Source: Streptacidiphilus fuscans (GTDB taxonomy: Bacteria; Actinomycetota; Actinomycetes; Streptomycetales; Streptomycetaceae). From it: a stretch of 64,000 nt of DNA. Under the pieces are notes generated by a model. It was not told the origin of the DNA and ran no database searches. It worked only from the letters and a program-made list of their open reading frames with translations. Positions 16,987 through 26,321 of the stretch are shown here, one piece after another. Each line of letters begins with the position of its first letter. The first letter of the stretch is position 1. The translations under genes were made by a program, and so were the position numbers. The stretch covers positions 124,001-188,000 of the forward strand of contig NZ_JADPRT010000005.1 in the NCBI RefSeq assembly GCF_015690355.1, in the 5' to 3' direction.

Positions 16987-18759
16987 GTGGTGACGCAGAA
17001 TCAGATTCTGGCGGGCCTGGGGCTCATCGTCGTGCTCGCAGTCGGATCCCAACTGCTGGCGCGCCGGCTGCGCATCCCCGCACTCATCGTCCTGCTGCCG
17101 GTCGGCTTCACCGCCGGAGCGCTCACCAGTGACGTCAATCCGAACCGGTTGCTGGGCGCGGCCTTCTCGCCGATGGTGTCGCTGGCGGTGGCGGTCATCC
17201 TCTACGACGCCGGACTCGAACTCGACCTGCGCAGACTCCAAGGGCACACGCGGCGCGTGGTGATCCGGCTGATCTGGATCGGCACGCTGGTCACCTGGGC
17301 CTCCGCCGCTGCTCTCGCCGCCCCGCTCCTGGGCATGCCGAAGCGGTCGGCGGTGATGCTGGGAGCGATCCTGGTCGTCTCGGGACCGACCGTCGTCGGG
17401 CCCCTGCTCAACTTCGTGCGCCCGACCGAGCGGCTCCAGCGCATCCTGGTCTGGGAGGGGTCGCTGATCGACCCGGTCGGCGGCATCCTGGGGGCGCTCG
17501 TCTTCCACGCCGTCGTCTCCAGCACCCACAAGGGCCTTGCCGCCCAGCTGGGAGCGTTCGCGGCGAGCGCCGCGATCGGTCTGCTCGGGGGCGCGGTGGG
17601 GGCCGCCGTGCTCTGGACGCTCTTTCGTCGTCTGCAGCTCGGGGAGGTCCTCGGCACAACGGTGCAACTCGCCGCGGCGGTCGGCGTGGCGGCGGCCTGC
17701 GACGCCATCCGCGACGACACCGGGCTGATCGCCGCGGTCGTCATGGGGATGGCGCTCGCCAACCTTCCCCGCCTCGACCTGCCGGCGCGTCGACCGTTCT
17801 TCGAGACGCTGGTGTCGCTCATCATCGGTCTGCTGTTCATCTCCATCTCGGCCACCGTCACCCCCGCCTCGGTCCAGCACCTGCTGCTGCCCGCGCTGGG
17901 CCTGGTCGCCGCTCTGGTCCTGGTGGTCAGGCCGCTTGTCGCGGCCCTCGCCACCGCCCGGACCGACGTTCCGCGCGGCGAGCGCGCGTTCATCGGCTGG
18001 ATGGCCCCGCGCGGCATCGTCGCCGCGGCCACCGCCTCGACCTTCTCGGCCACGCTGGTTGCCAAGGGCGTCGGCGGGGCCGAGAAGATCCTGCCCGTCA
18101 CTTTCCTGGTGATCGTCGCCACGGTGACGCTCTACGGCCTGACGGCCTTCCCTGTGGCCAGGCGCCTCGACGTGCTGCGGCCCTCCCGCTCCCGGCCGCT
18201 GCTCGTCGGCGGCGAGCCGTGGGCGGTCGATCTCGGACTGGCCCTGCGTTCGGCCGGTCTCGACGTGCTGATGTGGGCGGGTGTCGAGAGCCAGCGGCAG
18301 CACATCAGCGCGGCCGGGCTGGAGTTGGCACCCGGGGAACTCTTCGCCGCAGCCACCGGCGAGGGGGCGGAACTGGAGGGGGTCACCGGCGTCCTGCTGC
18401 TCACCGAGGAGGACGACTTCAACGCACTGGCTGCGATGACCCTTCGAGGCACGGTCGAGGGCCCCGTCCAGCGCCTCGGGCCACCCACCCGCAGTCACGG
18501 CGTGGTTGCCCCGTTCACCGGCGGGGAACCGCTCTTCGGAGCCGCACTCACCCGGGCGGAGCTGGCCCAGCGGTACAAGGCCGGCGCCCGGATCGCTGCA
18601 CACCTGGTCGACGACGGGATTCCCGCCGGGCACGACGTGTTGTTCCTGGTCCACCCGGACGGCAAGTTCACCCCGGCCACCGAGAGCCACCCGGCGACGC
18701 CGGCTGCCGGGGACGTCGTCATCCTGCTCAGTCCTGCCGCCACGCCCCCGCCGATGTAG
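16987..18759 (+). CDS. CPA1-type sodium/proton antiporter
   Basis: A 590-residue protein with about twelve membrane segments (residues 1-400) and a 190-residue soluble C-terminal region. AVILYDAGLELDLRRL, the cation-site region LVWEGSLIDPVGGILGALVF and WMAPRGIVAAATAS mark the CPA1 (NhaP-like) family. The tail (LLVGGEPWAVDLGLALRSAGLDV, VTGVLLLTEEDDFNAL) resembles a TrkA-N-like nucleotide-binding regulatory domain. It would exchange Na+ or K+ for protons across the cytoplasmic membrane. Two adjacent GTG codons at 16987 and 16990 can both start it. Confidence 0.9.
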   Translation: MVTQNQILAGLGLIVVLAVGSQLLARRLRIPALIVLLPVGFTAGALTSDVNPNRLLGAAFSPMVSLAVAVILYDAGLELDLRRLQGHTRRVVIRLIWIGTLVTWASAAALAAPLLGMPKRSAVMLGAILVVSGPTVVGPLLNFVRPTERLQRILVWEGSLIDPVGGILGALVFHAVVSSTHKGLAAQLGAFAASAAIGLLGGAVGAAVLWTLFRRLQLGEVLGTTVQLAAAVGVAAACDAIRDDTGLIAAVVMGMALANLPRLDLPARRPFFETLVSLIIGLLFISISATVTPASVQHLLLPALGLVAALVLVVRPLVAALATARTDVPRGERAFIGWMAPRGIVAAATASTFSATLVAKGVGGAEKILPVTFLVIVATVTLYGLTAFPVARRLDVLRPSRSRPLLVGGEPWAVDLGLALRSAGLDVLMWAGVESQRQHISAAGLELAPGELFAAATGEGAELEGVTGVLLLTEEDDFNALAAMTLRGTVEGPVQRLGPPTRSHGVVAPFTGGEPLFGAALTRAELAQRYKAGARIAAHLVDDGIPAGHDVLFLVHPDGKFTPATESHPATPAAGDVVILLSPAATPPPM

Positions 18760-18795
18760 GCGAAGGGCGCGGCGCCGGGAGGAAGGACGCCGTCC

Positions 18796-20376
18796 TCAGC
18801 GCAGCCGGTCGGTGATGTGGTCACCCACCCGCAGGGCGTTGGCGATGGCGGTCAGTGAGGGGTTCACCGCGCCGATGCTCGGGAAGAAACTCGTGTCCAC
18901 GACGTAGAGGTTGTCGAGGTCGTGGGCCTTGCAGTTGACGTCGAGAGCCGAACTGGTCGGGTCGGTTCCGAAGCGGACGGTGCCCGCCTGGTGCGCGGTG
19001 GCGCCGATCGGCATTCCCTTGTGCAGATAGAGACTGTGCGGCATGAGGTGGTGCGGGTGCATGCCCAGATGTCCCAGCATGCCCTGGAGCTTGCGTTGCA
19101 GGTGCTCGAGCGCCTCGATGTTGTTCTTCTCGTCCAGGGCCAGGTGGATGTTTCCGTCTCCGTCCAGGGTGACCCGGTTGTCCGGCTGGGGCAGGTCTTC
19201 GCCGCACAGCCAGAAGTCCACGGCGTGGTGCGCCAGAACCTCGAAGGGCATGTCCGGTGAGGCCTTGCCGGCCCAGCGTGGCGCCTCACCGCGGATCTGG
19301 TCGGCGTCGGACTTGCCCAGCATCTGGATGCCGCCGAGCGGGTAGTCCCAGTCGTCCGCACCGAGGTACCAGTCGTTCAGTGCGAGGGTCTTCTGGAACT
19401 GGGTGTCGTTCGGCTCCTTCGAGACCGCCATCAGCGCAAGGTTGTTGTGCCGCATGTAGTGGCGGCCGACCACGTCCGAACTGTTGGCCAGCCCGAGCGG
19501 GTGCCACTCGTTCGCCGACCGCAGCAGCAGCGCTGCGGAGTTGACTGCCCCGCAGGCGACGACGACGATGTCGGCGCTGAAGCCGGTCGTGGTCCCGTCG
19601 TCGAGTTCGGCCACCACCTTGGTGACCACACGTCCGGTCGGGTCTGTTTCCAGGCGCCGCACGTTGGCGCCGGTGACCATACGCACGTTGTCGTGCTCCA
19701 GGGCCGGCTCGACGCAGATGACCTGCGAGTCGGCCTTGCCGCGCACCAGGCAGGGAAAGCCGTCCACCCGGTTGCACCGGATGCAGACGCTCTCATGGGT
19801 GGCGCGGCCGTGCTCGTCCTGGGTGAGGTTCACCCCGATGGGCAGGTGGAAGGGGTGCAGCCCCTGCTTCTCCAGGTCGTCGCTGAGCTGCTGGATCCGC
19901 GGCTCGTGCTCGACCGGCGGATAGGCGTACTGCGCGCTGACCGGGCCCTCGCCGGGGTCCTCCCCGTGCCGGCCGTGCACCAGGTAGAGGTGCTCGGCCT
20001 GGGTGTAGTAGGGCTCGAGATCCTGGTAGTCGATGGGCCAGGCAGGGGAGATGCCGCCGTGGTGCCGCAGTTCGCCGAAGTCCTCGGGACGCAGGCGGAA
20101 GAGGGCGGCACCGTAGAACTTGGTGTTGCCGCCGACGTAGTAGTTGACCTCGGGCTGGAACTCGTTGCCGTGTCTGTCGTACCAGGACTCAGGGGCGAGG
20201 TACTTCCCCTTGACGAAGACGGCCGTGGACTCCCAGTTGTCGCGTTCACGCGGCAGGTAGCCACCGCGCTCGAGGATCAGGATCCGCTTGCCGGAGTTGG
20301 CGAGCCGATGCGCGATGGTGCCTCCGCCGGCGCCGGTTCCGATGACAATGACGTCGTAGTGCTGCTCGTCGGCCAT
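18796..20376 (-). CDS. GMC-family FAD oxidoreductase
   Basis: A 526-residue flavoprotein. The N-terminal YDVIVIGTGAGGGTIAHRL is the dinucleotide-binding motif, followed by RILILERGG. The C-terminal GAVNPSLTAIANALR with the preceding VVDTSFFPS is the GMC signature that carries the active-site region. CIRCNRVDGFPC may form a small cysteine cluster in the middle. It resembles gluconate-dehydrogenase- and cholesterol-oxidase-like actinobacterial GMC enzymes, and the substrate is unknown. GGAGG lies 6 bases before the ATG at 20376. No signal peptide, so it is cytosolic. Confidence 0.85.
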   Translation of the reverse strand: MADEQHYDVIVIGTGAGGGTIAHRLANSGKRILILERGGYLPRERDNWESTAVFVKGKYLAPESWYDRHGNEFQPEVNYYVGGNTKFYGAALFRLRPEDFGELRHHGGISPAWPIDYQDLEPYYTQAEHLYLVHGRHGEDPGEGPVSAQYAYPPVEHEPRIQQLSDDLEKQGLHPFHLPIGVNLTQDEHGRATHESVCIRCNRVDGFPCLVRGKADSQVICVEPALEHDNVRMVTGANVRRLETDPTGRVVTKVVAELDDGTTTGFSADIVVVACGAVNSAALLLRSANEWHPLGLANSSDVVGRHYMRHNNLALMAVSKEPNDTQFQKTLALNDWYLGADDWDYPLGGIQMLGKSDADQIRGEAPRWAGKASPDMPFEVLAHHAVDFWLCGEDLPQPDNRVTLDGDGNIHLALDEKNNIEALEHLQRKLQGMLGHLGMHPHHLMPHSLYLHKGMPIGATAHQAGTVRFGTDPTSSALDVNCKAHDLDNLYVVDTSFFPSIGAVNPSLTAIANALRVGDHITDRLR

Positions 20377-20513
20377 GCTGGCCTCCGTCCTCAGGTCGTC
20401 GGCCTCGCCCCGGCGCGGCCAATCCAGGTCAGAACGCAAGCTATCGGGCGTTACTTCGGCGGGCGCGTCGATCCCCGAGGCGGCGCGGGCCGTTCACCCG
20501 ATCGCCCAGCACC

Positions 20514-21461
20514 TCAGAGAACCGCGATCGGGTTGACCGGAGAGCCGGTGGCCGAGGGCAGCCGCAGCGGTGCGATGACGCAGAAGAACGACCAACGGCG
20601 CTCCTGCACGCAGAGCGGCACCAGGTCCTCGAACTGGAGGTAGTCGAGGAGATGGAGGCCGAGAGCGTGCACAGCGAGCACGTGCACCGGAAAGGCGACG
20701 CCGTCCACCGCACTCGGTGCGCTGTCGTTGTTGCTGTCACTACCGAGCACCGCCACGCGACGATCCGCCAGGAACTCCATCGCGGTGGGATGGAGCCCGG
20801 CGCGCGCGTGGGCGGCGTCCCAGGCTCCGGACTCGACTCGCCGTCGCCGGTGGCCGACGCGGACGAAGAGCAGGTCGCCCGCGCCGACCCGCACCTGCTG
20901 GGCCTCCTCGGCAGCCACGAGTTCCGCTGCGGTCACCTGGTCACCGGGTTCAAGCCAGGGAACGTCTCGCAGGCGCGGGATGTCGAGCAGCACACCGCGC
21001 CCGACGATCCCGTCTCGCGCGAGCTCGACGGACAGGGCGGTGGCTCCGGCGGGTGTCAGCGTGGCCGCCGGGACACCTCCGTACAGCGTGCCGTCGTAGA
21101 CCACATGGCACAGCGCGTCCAAGTGTGAGTCGGCGTCACCGTGCACGTTCATGCTGAACCGGTCCGTGGCGAAGTGCAGCCCGCGGGGATCCGCTTCCTC
21201 CTCGGGCGGACTGGTGAGCCGGTGGCCGGCCGGCTGCGGATTGTCGGGCCCGGGCTCGGTCTCCACCGGTGCGGCCAGGGTGACGGTCCGGCCCGTACGG
21301 ACTTCGGCGGCCGCCACCCGGATCCGCTCCGGGGTGACGGTGTCCAGGGCACCGCGGGCGCCACCCGGGGCTCGCCCCCGCAACTGCTCGTACAGCACCC
21401 GGAATTCATCCTGGCTCATTCGCCCTGCGCCGGAGGACCCGGGCTGCACGTGGGTGTCCAT
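20514..21461 (-). CDS. cyclase-family protein (kynurenine formamidase-like)
   Basis: A 315-residue metal-dependent hydrolase-like protein. The cyclase motif is NVHGDADSHLDALCHVVYDG, in which the histidines and aspartates stand in for HxGTHxDxxxH. It continues with GIVGRGVLLDIPRLRD, AGDLLFVRVGHRRRR and FPVHVLAVHALGLHLLDYLQFEDL. Members hydrolyse N-formyl or lactone/amide bonds in varied pathways, so this one is left general. It lies 137 bases upstream of the GMC gene on the same strand. The ATG at 21461 has a weak GGAAG upstream, and an ATG at 21420 is an alternative. Confidence 0.75.
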   Translation of the reverse strand: MDTHVQPGSSGAGRMSQDEFRVLYEQLRGRAPGGARGALDTVTPERIRVAAAEVRTGRTVTLAAPVETEPGPDNPQPAGHRLTSPPEEEADPRGLHFATDRFSMNVHGDADSHLDALCHVVYDGTLYGGVPAATLTPAGATALSVELARDGIVGRGVLLDIPRLRDVPWLEPGDQVTAAELVAAEEAQQVRVGAGDLLFVRVGHRRRRVESGAWDAAHARAGLHPTAMEFLADRRVAVLGSDSNNDSAPSAVDGVAFPVHVLAVHALGLHLLDYLQFEDLVPLCVQERRWSFFCVIAPLRLPSATGSPVNPIAVL

Positions 21462-21657
21462 GGACTGCTTTGCTTCCCGTCCGTTCTCGGTCGAACTGCC
21501 GGCACGATCCAATATCCGCACGATCCAATATCCGACAGAAGCGGTGATTCCGCCCGACCGGCCAACGGACCTTGGATTGCCGATTTCCGCAGCCGTGGCG
21601 TTACTGGAGGTGACTGCGGGTTGCGGAGAGTATGACGGTCGAACGCGGAGGTGCCGC

Positions 21658-22626
21658 ATGGACATGATTCACCTCCGCCTCGTCAGCCCCGCGGAACTCA
21701 CTGAGCGGGCGCTCGCGCGCCTCGGCAGCGATCCAAGCGTGCTCAATCTGGTCACCCAGCGGGATGCCGCGCGCAACCCGGACGGCGACGTGATCGTGTG
21801 CGACGTACTGACCGGAGGGGCGAACGACGTCCTGCGGCACCTGCGTGACCTGCGCCTCGACCGGCGCGGCTCGATCGTCATCGAGCCGGTCGACATGGCC
21901 TTCTCCGATCGGGCGGACGAGGCCAGAACTCGTCAGCTCGGCAGACTCGGCAACGCGCCGGTCTGGGACCAGGTAGAGGCCCGCATCCGCGCGGAGGGGA
22001 CGTACACGCCGAGCTTCTACCTCTACCTCGTCGTCGCGGGCCTGCTCGGAGCCGTCGGCATCGTGACGAACTCCCAGATCCTGATCGTCGCCGCCATGGT
22101 CGTCGGGCCCGAGTACGGGGCCATCGTGAGCATCGCCCTCGGCATCGACCAGCACACGGGTCCGCGGATCCGCCAAGGACTGTGCGCGCTGCTCGTCGGC
22201 TTTCTGCTGGCCATCGCCGCCACGTTCCTGTTCAGCCTGATGATCCGTGGCTTCGGATTTCAGTCGAAGGCGTACAGCGCCGGACTGCGACCCGTCTCCA
22301 GCCTGATCGACACACCGAACTTCTTCTCCTTCGCCGTCGCAGCGCTGGCCGGAATCGTCGGCATCGTCTCGCTCACGGAAGCCCGGACGAGCGCACTGCT
22401 CGGCGTCTTCATCTCCGTCACCACCATTCCGGCGGCTGCGGACATCGGCGTCTCCCTCGCGTTCGGCAGCTGGAGTGAGGCTCGCGGATCGTTGATCCAA
22501 CTCCTCGTCAACATCGTTGTGCTGATCGTTGTCGGCACACTCACGCTCAAGGTCCAGCGGGCCATCTGGCGGCGCGTGGGCCGCCGCGAGTCTCACAGAA
22601 GGGGCGGGTGGCGACCACCGCGGTGA
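21658..22626 (+). CDS. DUF389 membrane protein
   Basis: A 322-residue protein with a soluble N-terminal domain of about 115 residues and then six membrane segments. LVVAGLLGAVGIVTNSQILIVAAMVVGPEYGAI is the hallmark of the DUF389 family. The N-terminal domain (HLRLVSPAELTERALARL, NLVTQRDAARNPDGD) resembles the domain often fused to it. The family includes TIGR00341-type proteins of unknown function. GGAGG lies 6 bases before the ATG. It is divergent from the cyclase gene and 234 bases upstream of gadB. Confidence 0.85.
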   Translation: MDMIHLRLVSPAELTERALARLGSDPSVLNLVTQRDAARNPDGDVIVCDVLTGGANDVLRHLRDLRLDRRGSIVIEPVDMAFSDRADEARTRQLGRLGNAPVWDQVEARIRAEGTYTPSFYLYLVVAGLLGAVGIVTNSQILIVAAMVVGPEYGAIVSIALGIDQHTGPRIRQGLCALLVGFLLAIAATFLFSLMIRGFGFQSKAYSAGLRPVSSLIDTPNFFSFAVAALAGIVGIVSLTEARTSALLGVFISVTTIPAAADIGVSLAFGSWSEARGSLIQLLVNIVVLIVVGTLTLKVQRAIWRRVGRRESHRRGGWRPPR

Positions 22627-22860
22627 CTCGATGCAGTTCCATCGCCTGCCGGGCCGATCCATGTCCTCAGCCCGTGGAGGAGGCGTCCTGCGCGTTCCGG
22701 CGCGAACGCCGTCCCCAGCTCCATGGTGAGCAGATCGAACGCGCACCTTCCGGCTCCGCCGATAGGAGGCCTGCAACGCGCTGTGCCGTTCAGGTGCTTT
22801 CAGGTCCGGCTCACGAGTCCCGGGCACGACTCTCCGCCCGGAAGTGGTTGAGTCGCAGAC

Positions 22861-24225
22861 ATGAGCAAGAGTGACGTCGAGGCCCTGTTCGGTAACCGCT
22901 TCCTGACCACGCCCGCTCCCTCGGAGACGTTTCCCGAGAGGGGCATGTCCGCGACGGACGCGATGCGACTGCTGGACGAGGACCTCGTCATGGAGGGCGA
23001 CCCGCAGCGCAACCTCGCCACGTTCGTCACCACGTGGATGGAGCCGGAGGCACAGCGGATCATCGCCGAGAACCTCCACCGGAACTTCATCGATCACGCG
23101 GAGTACCCCATCTCGGCGGAGATCGAGCAGCGCTGTGTGCGGATGCTCGCCGATCTCTTCCATGCGCCGGGTAAGACCGCCGGATGTCGGACCCAGGGCT
23201 CCTCCGAGGCGATCATGCTCGGCGCGCTGTCGCTGAAGTGGAAGTGGCGGGAGCGCCGCAAGGCGGCCGGCCTGTCCGTCGACCGGCCCAACCTGGTCTT
23301 CGGCGGGGACGTCCACGTCGTGTGGGAGAAGTTCTGCCGCTACTTCGACGTCGAGCCGCGGATCGTGCCGCTTGCCGAGGACAAGTACACGATCGGCCCG
23401 CAGGACGTGGAGCCCCACCTCGACCAGAACACGATCGGCGTCGTTGCCGTCCTCGGCACCACGTTCACGGGTCACAAGGACGACGTCGTCGGGATCGACA
23501 AGCTTCTGCGGGACGTCCGCACGGAACAGGACCTCGACATCCCGATCCACGTCGACGCCGCAAGCGGCGGCTTCGTGTGGCCCTTCCTCTACCCGGACTC
23601 GAAGTGGGACTTCCAGCTCGAACAGGTCCGATCGATCAACGTCTCGGGACACAAGTACGGACTGGTCTACCCCGGCATCGGCTGGCTGATCTTCCGCCAG
23701 GAGACCGACCTGGCCAAGGACCTGGTGTTCTACGAGAACTACCTGGGCAAGACCGACGCGACGTTCACACTGAACTTCTCCACCGGCGCTTCGATGGTGC
23801 TCGCGCAGTACTACAACTTCGTACGGCTGGGTCGCCAGGGCTACACCTACGTCATGGAGACGATGCAGTCGAACGCCCGCGCGCTGGCGGACAACCTGCG
23901 TGACAGCGGCCGCTTCGAAGTGATCGGCAGCGACCTCGAACAGCTGCCGCTGGCCGCGTTCCGCCTTGTCGGCAAACACGCCTACGACGAGTCCGACATC
24001 GCCTGGCAACTGTCCGCCGAGCGCGGCTGGATGGTGCCGGCGTACACGCTTCCGCCCAACGCCGAGCGAGTGAAGATCTTGAGGGCCCTGGTCAAGGAGA
24101 CCATGAGCCGCGAGCAGGTCGAGCGCCTGACCCAGGACATCGCCCGCGCGTGCGCCACCTTGGACCACAAGGGTGCGACCAGCGACATCGAGCGTGCCCG
24201 GGTCAAGGGAGGGACCGGCTACTGA
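22861..24225 (+). CDS. gadB: glutamate decarboxylase
   Basis: A 454-residue group II PLP-dependent decarboxylase. VSGHKYGLVYPG places the PLP-binding lysine at residue 265. Other conserved parts are CRTQGSSEAIMLGALSLKWKW, PIHVDAASGGFVWPF, and LNFSTGASMVLAQYYNF. It converts glutamate to GABA, consuming a proton in the cytosol. Length is normal for GadB. No GadC antiporter lies beside it. With the ClC and CPA1 genes it may serve pH homeostasis, which is inference. The ATG at 22861 is weakly preceded by a purine stretch. Confidence 0.95.
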   Translation: MSKSDVEALFGNRFLTTPAPSETFPERGMSATDAMRLLDEDLVMEGDPQRNLATFVTTWMEPEAQRIIAENLHRNFIDHAEYPISAEIEQRCVRMLADLFHAPGKTAGCRTQGSSEAIMLGALSLKWKWRERRKAAGLSVDRPNLVFGGDVHVVWEKFCRYFDVEPRIVPLAEDKYTIGPQDVEPHLDQNTIGVVAVLGTTFTGHKDDVVGIDKLLRDVRTEQDLDIPIHVDAASGGFVWPFLYPDSKWDFQLEQVRSINVSGHKYGLVYPGIGWLIFRQETDLAKDLVFYENYLGKTDATFTLNFSTGASMVLAQYYNFVRLGRQGYTYVMETMQSNARALADNLRDSGRFEVIGSDLEQLPLAAFRLVGKHAYDESDIAWQLSAERGWMVPAYTLPPNAERVKILRALVKETMSREQVERLTQDIARACATLDHKGATSDIERARVKGGTGY

Positions 24226-24423
24226 GCATTCGGCGGGCTGAACTTCTTGTCCGACACGCCGGGCGTTTCGTCCGGAGCGGCGCCCTGGTCCGGGGGAAAT
24301 CGGGGCGCCGCCGTCCTCGGGGAACCCGGGGACGGGACGCGTCTAACCCGCCCGCCCGTGCGCAAACGGGGCTTGTCCGATGGCCTGTCTCCGGACGCGC
24401 GTCCCGCCCGCGGAGGGCTCAGG

Positions 24424-24804
24424 TCAGACGCAGCCGCATCTCGACCGCCTCGTTCCCGGGGATGTTGCCACGGTTTGGGTCCGTCGCCGGGGACGCTCTG
24501 CGTACCCGGGCCCCGGACTGGGGCCGGGACCCGGGCGGCCCGGTGGGGGCGGTGGCACCGGATCCGGGCCCAGCGGCTCGGGCCGCGGAGGCGGCAGCGG
24601 ATCGGGGCCCAGCGGGCTCGGCCGGGGCCCGGGATCAGGGCCCGGTTCCGGGCCTCCGGGCGGCGCGGGTGTCGGGACAGGCGGGACCGGATCCGGATGT
24701 GCGGGTTCGGAGGCCTGCCAACGTCCCAGCCGGTCCCGACGGGCAGTCCTGTCGATCGCGGTCCCGGTCTCGGTCTCGGTCCCGGTCCCGGATTGCTGCA
24801 GCAT
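24424..24804 (-). CDS. proline-rich low-complexity protein
   Basis: A 126-residue frame. The N-terminal part is non-repetitive (RTARRDRLGRWQAS). The middle is a run of proline, glycine and aspartate in PGP, GPDPxPP and PEP units, and the end is arginine-rich. GAGG lies 8 bases before the ATG at 24804. The opposite strand also has open frames here because of the repetitive GC-rich DNA, so coding status is not certain. A hexamer-like run near 24769-24790 encodes the TETET stretch. Confidence 0.4.
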   Translation of the reverse strand: MLQQSGTGTETETGTAIDRTARRDRLGRWQASEPAHPDPVPPVPTPAPPGGPEPGPDPGPRPSPLGPDPLPPPRPEPLGPDPVPPPPPGRPGPGPSPGPGYAERPRRRTQTVATSPGTRRSRCGCV

Positions 24805-24890
24805 CGTCTCCACCTCGGCTGTCCGTTGTGGCCCCTTCCGAAGGGGTTCGCTCCCGGTGTGGAGGTGCGCCTGCCCCCTTCTCCCGATCG

Positions 24891-25292
24891 CTAACTCACA
24901 GACGTGTCTGCGGCCGAGGGTCGAGGATGTCCAGGCTCAGGTTCGACGCCGCGCTCGGAGACGGGCGTGCCGCCCAAGGCGCCGGCCCTCGTCGTGCCGC
25001 TCGGGGTGAGCAACGCGAGGAGGTCGGCGACGGTGGGGCCGGCGTCAGCCGGGTGCCGCAGGGGGCTGGAGGCGGTGACCTGGTACCTGTTGGCGCGTCC
25101 GACCCGGGTATGGGCCAGGTAGCCCTCGTCCTCCAGGTCCGTGATGATCCGCTGCACCGCGCGTTCGGTCAGCAGGCAGCGTGCGGCAATGTCGCGCACC
25201 CGGATCCCTGGATCACGTGAGATCTGCACCAGCACCCGCGCGTGGTTGGTCAGGAAGGTCCATGTGGCTCGGGGACCAGTCACGTGCTCCAT
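24891..25292 (-). CDS. winged-helix (MarR-like) regulator A
   Basis: A 133-residue DNA-binding protein. The N-terminal WTFLTNHARVLVQISRDPG leads to a winged helix (VRDIAARCLLTERAVQRII, EDEGYLAHTRVGRANRYQV). A C-terminal ADAGPTVADLLALL helix follows. It is a close paralogue of the gene at 30506-30874, the two aligning from the WTFLTNHARVLVQI block through the ADAGPTVADLL block. The ATG at 25292 is chosen because it aligns with the paralogue start and lies 7 bases after a TACGAT -10-like element, implying a leaderless or nearly leaderless transcript. An ATG at 25301 is an alternative. Confidence 0.8.
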   Translation of the reverse strand: MEHVTGPRATWTFLTNHARVLVQISRDPGIRVRDIAARCLLTERAVQRIITDLEDEGYLAHTRVGRANRYQVTASSPLRHPADAGPTVADLLALLTPSGTTRAGALGGTPVSERGVEPEPGHPRPSAADTSVS

Positions 25293-25360
25293 AGTCACCA
25301 TCGTACGACTGCTGTTTCACGCTTCATGAGGGACGACAACCTATTCGTGCAATGCTTGAC
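25293..25360 (-). promoter_or_regulatory. promoter/operator of regulator A
   Basis: Read towards the gene, the region ends in GTCGTACGAT 7 bases before the ATG. Over the 60 bases upstream it aligns without gaps to the region upstream of regulator B (30875-30943). About 39 of 60 positions match, concentrated in blocks such as GTCAAGCATTG, TGTC, CGTGAAA and GTCGTACGAT. Repeated CGTGAAA-type half-sites about 28 bases apart look like operator sites, perhaps for autoregulation. Confidence 0.5.
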
Positions 25361-25393
25361 GGGGCTGGGCGGGGCGGCACGCTGCGCCGCCGA

Positions 25394-25636
25394 TCACCGC
25401 CACACGTCAGGGCCGCCGCCCTGCCACGCCACGATGCCCGGATCCTGGATGAGGGCGGCGTCCAGACCCGCACGCCGCATGAACTCGGCGACGTCAGCCA
25501 CGCTGTAGGCGTTGCCCACGGGCATCGCGGCCACGTCCACCCGACGGGTGGGCTCGCCCGACCCGTCGTCGTGGACCGGACTGACCGTCACATGGGCTTC
25601 ACGGCGGGCGTTTTCCACGTCTTCCGGACGATTCAT
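25394..25636 (-). CDS. small protein, function unknown
   Basis: An 80-residue protein (MNRPEDVENARREAHVTVSP, AYSVADVAEFMRRAGLDAAL). It has no membrane segment and I do not recognise the family. GGGGAG lies 7 bases before the ATG at 25636. A second ATG six bases earlier is too close to that site. The gene is on the same strand as regulator A and ends 34 bases before its promoter region, so its own transcription could run into it. Confidence 0.6.
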   Translation of the reverse strand: MNRPEDVENARREAHVTVSPVHDDGSGEPTRRVDVAAMPVGNAYSVADVAEFMRRAGLDAALIQDPGIVAWQGGGPDVWR

Positions 25637-25842
25637 ACTCATACTCCCCAGACTGCCTGAATCGGCGACCACTCGCAGCGGCGACCTCGGTCGCCGGGGC
25701 CAGGGCCGGTTCTCACCATGCGGGGCGGCTGCCCCGCGCCGCGCGGAAGAAACACACGGCACTGCCAACACTCGGGTCGTCCAGCCGCATGCATAAGGGC
25801 CGTCGGAGCGGGCAGGCGCGCGGCCAAGGAGGTTGGTATCTC

Positions 25843-26016
25843 ATGGGTGTCGTGATTCTGGTTCTGTTGGTCGCATTGATTCTCGGCGGCGTCGGGTTCG
25901 CCCTCCACATTCTGTGGTGGGTCGCACTCGCGGTCCTCGTGCTCTGGCTCCTGGGCTTCGTCTTCCGAGCCGGGGAAGGAGTGGGTGGCGGGCGCAGGCG
26001 CTGGTATCGATGGTGA
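25843..26016 (+). CDS. small hydrophobic membrane protein
   Basis: A 57-residue protein that is mostly two hydrophobic segments (GVVILVLLVALILGGVGFAL, LWWVALAVLVLWLLGFVF) and ends in GGGRRRWYRW. This is a recognisable small hydrophobic protein type of streptomycetes. AAGGAGG precedes the ATG at 25843. The basic, aromatic tail suggests a cytoplasmic C terminus. Function is unknown. Confidence 0.75.
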   Translation: MGVVILVLLVALILGGVGFALHILWWVALAVLVLWLLGFVFRAGEGVGGGRRRWYRW

Positions 26017-26321
26017 TGACCGATCCACCCAGGACCCGGTCCCGCTGGCGGCTCGTCCTCTCAGGGATTGTCGACTGTCTGTCCACCTCATGGGATGGGA
26101 GCCTCGTGGCTCGGGAAAGGCCGTCTGGGCGGAACTGCCTCGGCGCGCCGCGTGAGGCGTCAGCGCTGACCGGTCACACCTGCCGGCAGTCGCATCGACC
26201 GGGAGGCGGCGCCCGCGCTGAGGGATCACGCTGACGCGTGCTGTTTGGACCCCGGATCGCCGGGCAGACGCGCCCCGCCCGGCCCCGCTCGGGGCCGCGG
26301 GAGCGTCGACGGGGAGGACCG
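26017..26321. other. intergenic region upstream of mscS
   Basis: About 305 bases without a convincing gene. It contains a hairpin, CGGCCCC and GGGGCCG around GCTC, at 26280-26297. This is some 25 bases before the leader ORF and could be a terminator or a leader structure for the mscS transcript. Confidence 0.4.

Noticed and set aside
24380..25009. Glycine-rich plus-strand open frame
   Set aside because: It crosses into the regulator A gene on the other strand, lacks a ribosome site and is explained by the GC-rich repeat.
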